From Methanobacterium sp. (GTDB lineage: Archaea > Methanobacteriota > Methanobacteria > Methanobacteriales > Methanobacteriaceae), in contig JASEIM010000029.1 in assembly GCA_030017655.1 (NCBI GenBank), forward strand, positions 1-20,011: DNA of 20,011 nt, read 5' to 3'. This document shows, in pieces, positions 1 through 5,911 of this stretch (positions are counted from its first letter, which is position 1; each line of letters starts with the position of its first letter). The notes below the pieces were generated by a model. It made no database searches and was not told the origin of the DNA. It saw nothing but the letters and a program-made list of their open reading frames with translations. A program made the position numbers and the translations under genes.

Positions 1-2
1 CC

Positions 3-395
3 CGCCTTTCACCTGCAGTGATCACTGCAATCGTAAAAGATGGTAAGATTCTCATGGCCAAGCACTCATACGGACTTAAAGACAGGTACAGCCTCGTTGC
101 AGGATTTGTGGAGCCCGGAGAAACCATTGAGGAAGCCGTTGAGCGGGAAACAGAAGAGGAAGTGGGTGTAAAAGTCAAAAATATCAAATATTCCAGCAGC
201 CAGTCCTGGCCATTCCCTCATTCACTAATGCTGGGCTTTACGGCTGAATATGAAAGCGGGGAGATAAAAGTAGATGAAAAAGAGATTTTAGATGCGAAAT
301 GGTTCTCTGCTGAGGAAATCCCTCCACTGCCTTCAAAGATGAGTATTGCCAGTGAGTTAATAGATTGGTTCATTGAGAATTATTCAGATCAATAA
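3..395 (+). CDS. NudC-like Nudix hydrolase (NADH pyrophosphatase type), 5' truncated
   Basis: This is the C-terminal 130 residues of a Nudix hydrolase. The frame stays open to the left edge, reading R-L-S-P-A-V-I, the usual lead-in to the catalytic domain of NudC, so the GTG at 18 is an internal valine and not a start. A complete Nudix box is visible, G-x5-E-x7-RE-x-EE-x-G-V (GFVEPGE ... RETEEEVGV). About 15 residues later comes SQSWPFPHS, a close match to the SQPWPFPxS motif that marks the NADH/NAD-cap pyrophosphatase subfamily. The family cleaves NADH to NMNH and AMP, or removes NAD caps from RNA. The zinc-ribbon half, if present, lies outside the window, so the exact substrate cannot be settled. 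The gene is followed by a hairpin terminator at 435-453. Confidence 0.88.
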   Translation, partial: RLSPAVITAIVKDGKILMAKHSYGLKDRYSLVAGFVEPGETIEEAVERETEEEVGVKVKNIKYSSSQSWPFPHSLMLGFTAEYESGEIKVDEKEILDAKWFSAEEIPPLPSKMSIASELIDWFIENYSDQ

Positions 396-434
396 ATTAA
401 ATTAGGATTTCAAATTTGATTTCTTTCTACCAAG

Positions 435-453
435 CAAAAAACTATGTTTTTTG
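435..453. terminator. Hairpin terminator between convergent genes
   Basis: A perfect 8-bp inverted repeat, CAAAAAAC / GTTTTTTG, with a 3-nt loop (TAT). It lies 40 bp after the Nudix stop and 47 bp past the stop of the opposing small gene. The stem itself supplies a T-tract on either strand, so it could end transcription from both sides. The function is inferred from position and structure. Confidence 0.55.
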
Positions 454-499
454 ACTGATTGGGCGGTTCATTGAAAAACATTCAAGCTAATATGAGTTT

Positions 500-733
500 T
501 CAAGATTCCTTTTCTCTTCCTTTTTTTTGCATTTCTTCAGATATAGAAGCCAGCATTATGTAACCCTCACCTTCTACGTTTAATGTAAAGCTTTCAGGAT
601 ATATTTTCCATCCTTTACTTTCATACATATTTAACTGTTTTTCTATATCCATTATTCTACTTAATTCATCATTAATAGGGTTTCCATTAGAATCTATATC
701 TCCAAACCATAAAACTTTCCATTTTTTAGCCAT
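500..733 (-). CDS. Small conserved protein, DUF4177-like
   Basis: A 77-residue soluble protein. I start it at the ATG at 733 (M-A-K-K-W-K-V) and not at the in-frame GTG at 742, because a GGTG ribosome binding site lies 8 nt upstream of the ATG. The layout resembles the small DUF4177 family: an N-terminal strand with W-K-V, then E-x-x-L-N-x-x-x-x-x-G-W-K-I-x-P near the middle, and a final hydrophobic strand (YIMLASI). Families of this type form small alpha/beta domains of unknown function. The tail is very polar (KKGREKES). It has no signal peptide or membrane segment. It converges on the Nudix gene and is divergent from the GYD-domain gene, so it is probably a single-gene transcript. The family assignment is by eye only. 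Confidence 0.6.
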   Translation of the reverse strand: MAKKWKVLWFGDIDSNGNPINDELSRIMDIEKQLNMYESKGWKIYPESFTLNVEGEGYIMLASISEEMQKKGREKES

Positions 734-834
734 TAAAATCACACCGGACTACTCTATGCGTTATTTTACCTAAAGTTAATAAGCACTTGGGACATCTTTA
801 AGAGTTCATTATATGTTTTATGAGTTTAATAGTT

Positions 835-856
835 AAATCATTTAATAAAATGATTT
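835..856. repeat. 9-bp inverted repeat between divergent genes
   Basis: AAATCATTT / AAATGATTT is a perfect 9-bp inverted repeat around a 4-nt AATA centre. It lies between the divergent small gene (start 733) and the GYD gene (start 945). A possible TATA-like CATATAATG for the minus gene lies about 30 bp to its left, and TTTAAAAAAC for the plus gene just to its right. It may be a regulator-binding site; it could also form an RNA hairpin. Confidence 0.4.
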
Positions 857-874
857 CTCCTTTAAAAAACCAGG

Positions 875-889
875 CTGCTAGCAGATCTG
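875..889. promoter_or_regulatory. Two overlapping perfect palindromes upstream of the GYD gene
   Basis: CTGCTAGCAG (875-884) and CAGATCTG (882-889) are both perfect palindromes sharing three bases. They form a small GC-rich patch in otherwise AT-rich spacer, 56-70 bp upstream of the GYD-gene start. This arrangement suits a dimeric DNA-binding protein, but no cognate regulator is visible in the window. Confidence 0.35.
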
Positions 890-932
890 ATTAAAATGAA
901 ATACAATATGATAATTAGAATTTTTGCAGAAT

Positions 933-940
933 GGGGGTGG
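933..940 (+). promoter_or_regulatory. Ribosome binding site that sets the GYD-gene start
   Basis: GGGGGTGG precedes GTG at 945 by 4 nt. An upstream in-frame TTG at 924 would place this site inside the coding region, so GTG 945 is preferred. Confidence 0.6.
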
Positions 941-944
941 AAAT

Positions 945-1235
945 GTGCTGAAATATATTGTTCTGGGGAAAGGGACAGGGCAGGGGAGAAAAACTCTTGA
1001 TGAAGCATCAAAAAGGATTAAATCCATTAAAAATTCCGTAGAAGAGCTTGATGGGAATTTAACTCTTTACTACACCTTTGGTGAATATGATCTGGTTGCA
1101 ATTGTTGAACTTCCAGATGAAAACAGCATGGCTAAAATTCTGATAAAAATAAACTCACTGCAGAGCGTATCTACAAAAACACTCCGGGCATGGACAGACA
1201 CTGAGTTCGTGGAAATGGTTTCTGAACTTAAATAA
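945..1235 (+). CDS. GYD-domain protein
   Basis: A 96-residue protein starting M-L-K-Y-I-V-L-G-K-G-T. It fits the GYD family of small, dimeric ferredoxin-fold proteins: an opening strand, a T-G-Q-G-x-K-T turn, a long amphipathic helix (DEASKRIKSIKNSVEEL), then Y-T-F-G-E-Y-D-L-V-A-I-V-E, where GEYD stands for the namesake GYD. It ends with an A-W-T-D-T-E-F segment, also usual for the family. Members are widespread in archaea and bacteria and have no proven function. The length is normal and the gene looks intact. It has a divergent neighbour and no downstream partner on the same strand for almost 1.1 kb. Confidence 0.8.
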   Translation: MLKYIVLGKGTGQGRKTLDEASKRIKSIKNSVEELDGNLTLYYTFGEYDLVAIVELPDENSMAKILIKINSLQSVSTKTLRAWTDTEFVEMVSELK

Positions 1236-1305
1236 TTCTTAATTTGATTTTGAAAAGATTTAAATTATATTCATTATTCAATTCAATCAAATTTCTGACT
1301 GAAGA

Positions 1306-1314
1306 TTTAAAATA
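1306..1314 (+). promoter_or_regulatory. Possible TATA box for the candidate RNA
   Basis: TTTAAAATA preceded by the purine-rich GAAGA fits an archaeal BRE/TATA arrangement. The expected start, about 25 nt downstream, falls at roughly 1335, just before the folded segment. The match to a strong TTTATATA box is imperfect. Confidence 0.3.
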
Positions 1315-1337
1315 GAAGCAATTAAAAAAAAAGCAGT

Positions 1338-1442
1338 ATTATTAGGGACGGCTAAATAAAGAGGGCCTTGAGAGATATAGGATCACTATTAAGCCGTTCC
1401 CCAATGATTCATCCAATCTTTTCACTGGACTAATAAGGTCCA
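1338..1442 (+). ncRNA. Candidate structured non-coding RNA
   Basis: GGGACGGCT (1345-1353) pairs with AGCCGTTCCC (1392-1401), leaving one bulged base, around a 38-nt loop that contains GAGGGCC and a weak ATAG/CTAT pair. A second hairpin, TGGAC/GTCCA, spans 1426-1442. GC-rich folded islands in AT-rich methanogen spacers are often RNAs. It is not a tRNA: there is no T-loop consensus and no cloverleaf. I find no clear C/D box pair. The strand is chosen from the possible promoter upstream; the reverse strand folds equally well. Confidence 0.35.
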
Positions 1443-1581
1443 TATAGTTATTTAGATTCACACCAATATGACTTTTTTAAGAATAAATGTGATTAGTATC
1501 ACTTGAATACGTTACCATTAATGAAAATAATATAATGATGCCAGACAGTGTTTTACTGAAAGAACTAATATAATTAAATTA

Positions 1582-1794
1582 TTAATGATAACAACGAAAG
1601 AATATGAGTAAAATTCCACATATTAATAGTATTAAACTTGAAATTTTAATATAACTCCCCTTGGATCTATAATTCAGGTATTTATTTATCCATGTGTTGT
1701 TATAGGTTTTTTTATCCATATTGATAAGCATATTGGCAGAAATAAGCACCCAGCATATTCCTATCATTAGATAGAATATTTGCATTGTTTCCAT
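1582..1794 (-). CDS. Small two-helix membrane protein, unknown
   Basis: A 70-residue protein with two hydrophobic segments, about residues 6-26 (FYLMIGICWVLISANML) and 50-66 (ISSLILLICGILLIFF). They are joined by a polar, tyrosine- and lysine-rich loop, which suggests a hairpin in the membrane with a short cytoplasmic connection. I do not recognise the family. There is no good ribosome binding site before the ATG at 1794, and an alternative ATG lies three codons in. The reading frame is plausible because of its clean hydrophobic pattern and its isolated place between spacers, but a chance frame in AT-rich DNA is possible. Confidence 0.5.
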   Translation of the reverse strand: METMQIFYLMIGICWVLISANMLINMDKKTYNNTWINKYLNYRSKGSYIKISSLILLICGILLIFFRCYH

Positions 1795-2026
1795 GATATT
1801 TTTTTTTCTTTTGAATAAACATAAATAAGTATCTTTAATTAATTTTTAGTGAAAAAAGGGCATAACTGAAATTTAGTCCCGGTTGAAATGATTTAACCCC
1901 TCAAAATACCTAAAATTTTAAGATAAAATAATAATCTTTTTAAAGAGATATAATTAATTTTAACAGAAATGATCCATATAATTAATAAAATAAAAATTTT
2001 TATCAATAATTTTATGGATTAAAACA

Positions 2027-3706
2027 ATGAAACTCTCATCATTTTTCCCAGTAACCAGATGGGCTAAATCTTATAATAAAGAATGGCTAAGGCCAGATGT
2101 TATTGCTGGAATTACTGTTGGTGCTTTTACAATACCTGAGGCCATGGCATATGTTACTTTAGCCGGTTTACCCCCAGAAGTTGGTCTGTATTCATCCATG
2201 GTTGCATTATTCGTTTATATGCTTTTTGGGACATCTAACCAATTATCTATTGGTCCTACTTCCACGCTTTCCATACTGGTTGGTTCTACGCTTGGTACTT
2301 TGATGATTTCTAACGCCAGCCAGTATTTAATGACTGTATCGCTTGTAGCGATCATTGTGGGCGTTTTAGCCCTCATATCCTGGGCTTTAAGGTTAGGATT
2401 TATAATTAAATTTATTTCAAGAACAGTGTTAACCGGGTTTTTAACAGGTATAGCTCTTTTTATTGCTTCAGGACAGCTTCCAAGGTTATTTGGAATACCT
2501 GGATCTCAGGGAAATTTTTTTGACCGCATATATTACTTTTTAGCCCATATTGATCAGACTAACATGGCAACTCTGGCAATTGGTGCAGGAGGAATTATAT
2601 TTTTATTCCTGGCGAATAGAAAATTCCCTAAACTGCCCAATACTCTTTTTCTGGTTTTAGGATCAATTATTCTCATAACTTTCACTAATCTGGCCTCTTT
2701 AGGGATCAAAATAGTCGGTTCCATCCCCCAGGGATTACCCGGCCTGATTATTCCAGATCCAAACATGATAGATTTTAACGTTTTACTTATTCTGGCTACA
2801 ACTGTCTTTCTTATAAGTTATGTAGAGGGATATTTGTTTGCTTCTGAATATGCTGCAATAAACAGGTATAAAATTGATAAAAACCAGGAATTATTAGCTT
2901 TAGGGGTATCCAACATTGCCGTAGGTCTTTTTCAGGGATTACCCATAGGAGGGGTTCCATCAAGAACTGCAGTAAATAATGAAAGCGGAGCAAAAACACC
3001 TTTAGCTGGAGGAATATCAGGATTAGTCATTTTATTAGTACTTGTTCTATTTACAGGCATCTTTTACAACTTACCAGAAACTATACTGGCCGCTATTGTA
3101 CTTTTTGTAATAAAGCGTCTGGTTGACGTACCTCATTTAAAAAGGATCTATAATTTCAGCAAGATAGAATTCGCCATTGCCATTATAACGCTGCTATCTG
3201 TGCTATTTTTCGGTGCACTTGAAGGAATAGTGATAGGGGTAATTTTATCAGTCCTAGGATTACTTAAAAATATGTACAACCCACATATAGCTATATTAGG
3301 GCGTGTTCCGGGCACCATGAAATATTTAGATATTAATCGCCACCCAGAAAGTGAAATAGTTTCCCATACTCTCATTGTGAGGATTGATGGATCCCAGATT
3401 TTCCTGAACACTGAAAGTATAAAAGATACAATAATAGACCTGGTAGATACTCAATATAAAGACATTAGACTGCTTGTTTTAGATTTTGAAGCCACTCCTT
3501 TTATTGATTTTTCAGGAATTGAAATGTTAGAAGAACTCACAGATGAGATGAAGCAAAGAGGCATTAAAATCATAGGGGCAAATATGTACGAACCTCTAGA
3601 GGATCTAATTAAAAAAAGTAAACTTGAAAAGGAAATTGTTGACAGTGATTTTTGCTTAACCATTGATGAATGCATTAGAAGATGGGAATCTGAAAAAAAG
3701 AATTAA
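2027..3706 (+). CDS. SulP-family anion transporter with STAS domain
   Basis: A complete 559-residue SLC26/SulP transporter, the usual length. The N-terminal signature is clear: D-V-I-A-G-I-T-V-G, then I-P-E-A-M-A-Y-V-T-L-A-G-L-P-P-E-V-G-L-Y-S-S. About ten or more hydrophobic helices fill residues 25-400. The C-terminal STAS domain (about 435-550) includes LVLDFEATPFIDFSGIEML, with the D-F-S-G turn that is phosphorylated in anti-sigma antagonist relatives. Family members move sulfate, bicarbonate, molybdate or other anions across the cytoplasmic membrane, coupled to a cation or as exchangers. The substrate cannot be read from sequence here, and no sulfate-assimilation gene lies nearby. The gene appears monocistronic and ends in a hairpin that overlaps its stop codon. 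Confidence 0.93.
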   Translation: MKLSSFFPVTRWAKSYNKEWLRPDVIAGITVGAFTIPEAMAYVTLAGLPPEVGLYSSMVALFVYMLFGTSNQLSIGPTSTLSILVGSTLGTLMISNASQYLMTVSLVAIIVGVLALISWALRLGFIIKFISRTVLTGFLTGIALFIASGQLPRLFGIPGSQGNFFDRIYYFLAHIDQTNMATLAIGAGGIIFLFLANRKFPKLPNTLFLVLGSIILITFTNLASLGIKIVGSIPQGLPGLIIPDPNMIDFNVLLILATTVFLISYVEGYLFASEYAAINRYKIDKNQELLALGVSNIAVGLFQGLPIGGVPSRTAVNNESGAKTPLAGGISGLVILLVLVLFTGIFYNLPETILAAIVLFVIKRLVDVPHLKRIYNFSKIEFAIAIITLLSVLFFGALEGIVIGVILSVLGLLKNMYNPHIAILGRVPGTMKYLDINRHPESEIVSHTLIVRIDGSQIFLNTESIKDTIIDLVDTQYKDIRLLVLDFEATPFIDFSGIEMLEELTDEMKQRGIKIIGANMYEPLEDLIKKSKLEKEIVDSDFCLTIDECIRRWESEKKN

Positions 3707-3728
3707 AACATTCTTTTATTTTTTTTTA
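3696..3728 (+). terminator. Terminator of the SulP gene
   Basis: AAAAGAAT (3696-3703) pairs perfectly with ATTCTTTT (3710-3717) around a 6-nt loop that contains the TAA stop codon. A tract of ten Ts interrupted by no other base follows (3719-3728). Hairpin plus T-tract is a reasonable transcription end; in archaea the T-tract alone may suffice. Confidence 0.6.
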
Positions 3729-3972
3729 GTTTCCAATCCATCTGAAACCATTAACTAGCTCTTATCTAAATATTAAAAATCGCTGAATAGTAAGACTGGT
3801 TTTTAATTTCCTAGAATTCATTTCGTTTAATGACACCTTTAATTTTAAATTAAAGTTATCATTAGTTATTATATAACGATTTAAAACAGTTAGAAGTTTT
3901 GTTTAAAAATACATAATTGTATATAGCAATTTATCTAAATATAATAATAATTGTTTTTTTGGAGGTAAATGA

Positions 3973-4245
3973 ATGTCAGAAGAAAATGTAATATACATCG
4001 GAACCAAGCCTGTAATGAACTATGTTTTAGCTGTTGTAACACAGATGAACGGCGGAAATTCAGAAGTAATTCTAAAAGCGCGTGGAAGGTCAATAAGTAG
4101 AGCTGTGGATGTTGCAGAGATTGTAAGAAATAGATTTATAACCGATGTAGAACTTGGAAGCATAGATATCAGTACAGAAGAAGTATCTAACAGGGAAGGA
4201 TTAAACAGTAATGTTTCAGCGATTGAAATACAGCTGAACAAATGA
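3973..4245 (+). CDS. albA: DNA/RNA-binding protein Alba
   Basis: A 90-residue Alba protein, full length. It has the family core I-G-T-K-P-V-M-N-Y-V, then ILKARGRSISRAVDVAEIVRNRF, and a C-terminal strand V-S-A-I-E-I-Q-L. Alba dimers coat DNA and RNA and help organise archaeal chromatin. A GGAGGT site at 3961-3966 sits 6 nt before the ATG. Compared with Sulfolobus Sso10b, whose Lys16-Lys17 pair precedes PVMNYV, this protein has Thr11-Lys12, so the residue equivalent to the acetylated Lys16 is threonine and only the Lys17 equivalent remains. The gene stands alone between AT-rich spacers and ends in a strong hairpin. The 266-bp upstream spacer contains the short palindrome GTTATtatATAAC (3865-3877 region) but no perfect TTTATATA box. 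Confidence 0.96.
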   Translation: MSEENVIYIGTKPVMNYVLAVVTQMNGGNSEVILKARGRSISRAVDVAEIVRNRFITDVELGSIDISTEEVSNREGLNSNVSAIEIQLNK

Positions 4246-4246
4246 T

Positions 4247-4273
4247 AAAAGAGTTAAAAATCAACTCTTTTTT
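4247..4273 (+). terminator. Terminator of alba
   Basis: AAAAGAGTT (4247-4255) pairs with AACTCTTTT (4263-4271), a perfect 9-bp stem with a 7-nt loop, starting 2 nt after the stop codon. A T-run (4268-4273) follows on the plus strand. Confidence 0.7.
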
Positions 4274-4385
4274 AAAAATTAAAGAATATTTGAAGTATTT
4301 CCATGAATAAATTTTTTTAGATATTTAAAAAACCTAGTTTAAGGGATTTACAAATACTGAATTGTTAATTTAAAGGTCAATACTT

Positions 4386-4416
4386 AAAAAAAAGTAAGAT
4401 AAAGGGTTATCTTACT
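4386..4416 (-). terminator. Terminator of the lysine-rich exported protein gene
   Basis: AGTAAGATAA (4393-4402) and TTATCTTACT (4407-4416) form a perfect 10-bp stem with a 4-nt loop. Read on the minus strand, the hairpin is followed by a run of Ts (complement of the A-run ending at 4393). It lies 27 nt after the stop of the minus-strand gene, the classic arrangement of an intrinsic-type terminator. Confidence 0.75.
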
Positions 4417-4442
4417 GTCTATTTAATCACTTTTTTTAGAAA

Positions 4443-4802
4443 TTATGCCTTACATTTTCCAGTACAATTTTTTTTAAGGTTCTTATTTTGATTAGAGTTC
4501 TTTTTTTGAGTACTGCTTTTCTTCTGGTATTTGTGTTTATGTTGGGCTTTAACCTGTGATTTGCTGTTACCCACTTTGGTACTCTTTTTTAGTCCTTTCT
4601 TGTATTTGTACTGGTGTTTGGCGTTAACTTTCAATTTTTCAGTACAGTTTTTCTTGGTGTTCTTCTGTTCATTTTTGTACTTGTACAGATTCTTCACTTT
4701 TAACTGCTTTTGCGGAGTTGTCGTGTTATTTGTGTCTACTGCAAATGCAGGAACCAGACTGATTGCCATTACCATAACACAGAGGAGCGCTATTTTTTTC
4801 AT
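4443..4802 (-). CDS. Exported lysine-rich repeat protein, unknown
   Basis: A 119-residue protein with a textbook signal peptide: M-K-K, a hydrophobic stretch (IALLCVMVMAISLV) and P-A-F-A, with likely cleavage after residue 21. The mature part has about 98 residues, of which 30 are lysine and only 3 acidic, so it is strongly basic. A degenerate repeat of about 25 residues recurs three times, centred on NLYKYKN (38-44), HQYKYKK (63-69) and HKHKYQK (88-94). Two copies of K-K-N-C-T-x-K (50-56 and 110-116) bring cysteines, and a third cysteine lies at 117. A strong GGAGGTGA site precedes the ATG. I do not recognise a family. A polycation bound to acidic cell-wall or surface polymers is one possibility; nucleic-acid binding or an antimicrobial role are others. 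All are inference. Confidence 0.75.
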   Translation of the reverse strand: MKKIALLCVMVMAISLVPAFAVDTNNTTTPQKQLKVKNLYKYKNEQKNTKKNCTEKLKVNAKHQYKYKKGLKKSTKVGNSKSQVKAQHKHKYQKKSSTQKKNSNQNKNLKKNCTGKCKA

Positions 4803-4913
4803 ATCTTCTCACCTCCATCTAGTTTTTGTAATATAGAGATGTATAGCATGTTAAAAATAGTTTTTCCAGATTATATCCCTTTTTTATCCTAAATACGTCC
4901 AGAATACACCCAT

Positions 4914-4934
4914 AATTATTCCCAAATTATTCCC
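4914..4934 (-). promoter_or_regulatory. Phased direct repeat upstream of the lysine-rich protein gene
   Basis: AATTATTCCC occurs at 4914-4923 and again at 4925-4934, an exact 10-bp repeat with an 11-bp period, one helical turn. On the minus strand it reads GGGAATAATT twice, and a third related GGGTGTATT follows 12 bp further on (near 4904-4912). It lies some 30-60 bp upstream of the likely TATA element, where an activator would sit. Confidence 0.35.
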
Positions 4935-5141
4935 CAAAATAAGGTTCATTAAATCTGATAAGGTGAGTTAAAAAAAGAGAAGCTTCTAAAATAAAAAACT
5001 GGATAAAAATATCTGAAAGTGTTTAATAATAAATTATAAAGAAGTATTTAGTACATTTCAAGCTTTTAAAGTTTTATTTAAGGATTTCTATTTTTCAGTA
5101 ATGGTAAAAAATAATATTACGTTATATGCACTTAATTATAT

Positions 5142-5147
5142 GGAGGT
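5142..5147 (+). promoter_or_regulatory. Ribosome binding site that decides a CTG start
   Basis: A perfect GGAGGT lies 6 nt before CTG at 5154. Between the in-frame stop at 5133-5135 and the conserved domain, the only near-cognate start before the signal peptide is this CTG; the frame has no ATG, GTG or TTG there. Confidence 0.65.
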
Positions 5148-5153
5148 CCTGAT

Positions 5154-5864
5154 CTGAAATTTAAAAAAATAATTATAATTTTAATTTTAATAATCAGCAT
5201 AACTGGAATAGCTGGTTGTACAGAGGAAAGCAATAATTTTAATGATAAAAATACTGTTCCGGATTATAATGATTCGTCCAGTCTCCAGAAGGAATCAAAT
5301 AATACTCCATCTTTAACTTCTACCAATTCTAATTATGAAGCAAGCGGATACTGTTATAACGTGGTTGATGGAGACACAATTGACGTGAAAGGTATTGGAA
5401 GAATACGATTTGTGGGTGTAAACACACCAGAAAAAGGTCAACAGGGATACCAACAAGCTAAAAATTTTGTTGAAAGTCTTTGTCTTGGAAAGACCGTTAA
5501 TTTAGATATAGATGATGCAAAGCACTATGATAAGTATGGAAGAACTCTTGCTGTAGTTTATGTAGGAAATACTAATTTAAATGCAGAACTTTTAAAAATG
5601 GGATATGCAGAAGTAATGTATATTCCTCCATCTGAATTTAACCCTTACTCATGGGTAGGGACGGGCAATTATCAAAGTAAGAGTTCAAACAGCAATTCAG
5701 CAAATTCTGCCGGATACTACATTGGAAACAGAAATTCAATGAAGTTTCATTTGCCTGATTGCTTTTCAGTAGATAAAATGAGCGAGGCAAACAAAGTACG
5801 TTTAAATTCAAGGCAGGAAGCTGTAAATAATGGTTATATTCCCTGTCAGAATTGTGATCCTTAA
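5154..5864 (+). CDS. Thermonuclease-like lipoprotein with C-terminal Ada-like zinc motif, CTG start
   Basis: A 236-residue protein if read from CTG 5154. Residues 1-22 form a lipoprotein signal: M-K-F-K-K, an all-aliphatic stretch, then the lipobox I-A-G-C with Cys22. A Ser/Asn-rich linker follows (about 23-65). The staphylococcal nuclease (SNc) domain spans about 66-160: V-D-G-D-T-I with Asp74, R-I-R-F-V-G-V-N-T-P-E with Arg85 and Glu93, and D-K-Y-G-R with Arg130. These match the SNase residues Asp21, Arg35, Glu43 and Arg87. The position of calcium ligand Asp40 is Asn90, a substitution that may change metal use. The C-terminus (about 188-236) has G-N-R-N-S-M-K-F-H-L-P-D-C and C-Q-N-C, giving His199, Cys203, Cys231 and Cys234, as in Ada-type metal-binding domains often attached to such nucleases. 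It is probably an outward-facing nuclease for scavenging or defence. GTG 5361 is inside the domain and cannot be the start. Confidence 0.85.
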   Translation: MKFKKIIIILILIISITGIAGCTEESNNFNDKNTVPDYNDSSSLQKESNNTPSLTSTNSNYEASGYCYNVVDGDTIDVKGIGRIRFVGVNTPEKGQQGYQQAKNFVESLCLGKTVNLDIDDAKHYDKYGRTLAVVYVGNTNLNAELLKMGYAEVMYIPPSEFNPYSWVGTGNYQSKSSNSNSANSAGYYIGNRNSMKFHLPDCFSVDKMSEANKVRLNSRQEAVNNGYIPCQNCDP

Positions 5865-5911
5865 TTTACTACCAGATAAATATATTATTTTAATCAGATT
5901 TACTACCAGAT
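5864..5911. repeat. 14-bp direct repeat between convergent genes
   Basis: ATTTACTACCAGAT occurs exactly at 5864-5877 and 5898-5911, 34 bp apart. The first copy touches the nuclease stop codon and the second overlaps the first base of the kinase stop codon on the other strand. A chance match of this length in 50 bp is unlikely; slippage duplication or a small recombination event could explain it. Confidence 0.6.

Larger units (their letters stand above)
1236..1581. other. Gene-free spacer of 346 bp with a candidate structured RNA
   Basis: The spacer lies between convergent genes. Its left third and right third are AT-rich. The centre (about 1341-1442) is clearly richer in G and C and holds two inverted repeats, listed separately as a candidate RNA. 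A small hairpin GTGAT/ATCAC with a 4-nt loop sits at 1489-1502. I see no credible open reading frame. Confidence 0.6.
4803..5153. other. Divergent 351-bp spacer
   Basis: The spacer separates the divergent lysine-rich protein gene and the nuclease gene. It holds a weak TATA-like element for the minus gene (complement of 4866-4879, GGATATAATC), a phased direct repeat at 4904-4934, a 10-bp palindrome AGAAGCTTCT near 4978-4987, and the GGAGGT site of the nuclease. The plus-strand promoter is not obvious; TTTTATTTAAG near 5072-5083 is one weak candidate. No reading frame of note. Confidence 0.5.

Noticed and set aside
18..395. Complete Nudix gene starting at GTG 18
   Set aside because: The frame continues upstream with the family-typical S-P-A-V-I, so the start lies outside the window.
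1338..1442. tRNA or C/D box RNA in the foldable segment
   Set aside because: No T-loop GTTCRANNC, no acceptor pairing of tRNA length and no matched C and D boxes.
4531..4836. Plus-strand frame rich in Leu, Phe, Tyr and Cys, opposite the lysine-rich gene
   Set aside because: It is the antisense shadow of the AAA/AAG-rich gene, which has its own strong ribosome binding site, signal peptide and terminator.
5361..5864. Nuclease gene starting at GTG 5361
   Set aside because: This start falls at V-V-D-G-D, inside the catalytic domain, and discards an in-frame lipoprotein signal and linker with a perfect ribosome binding site.
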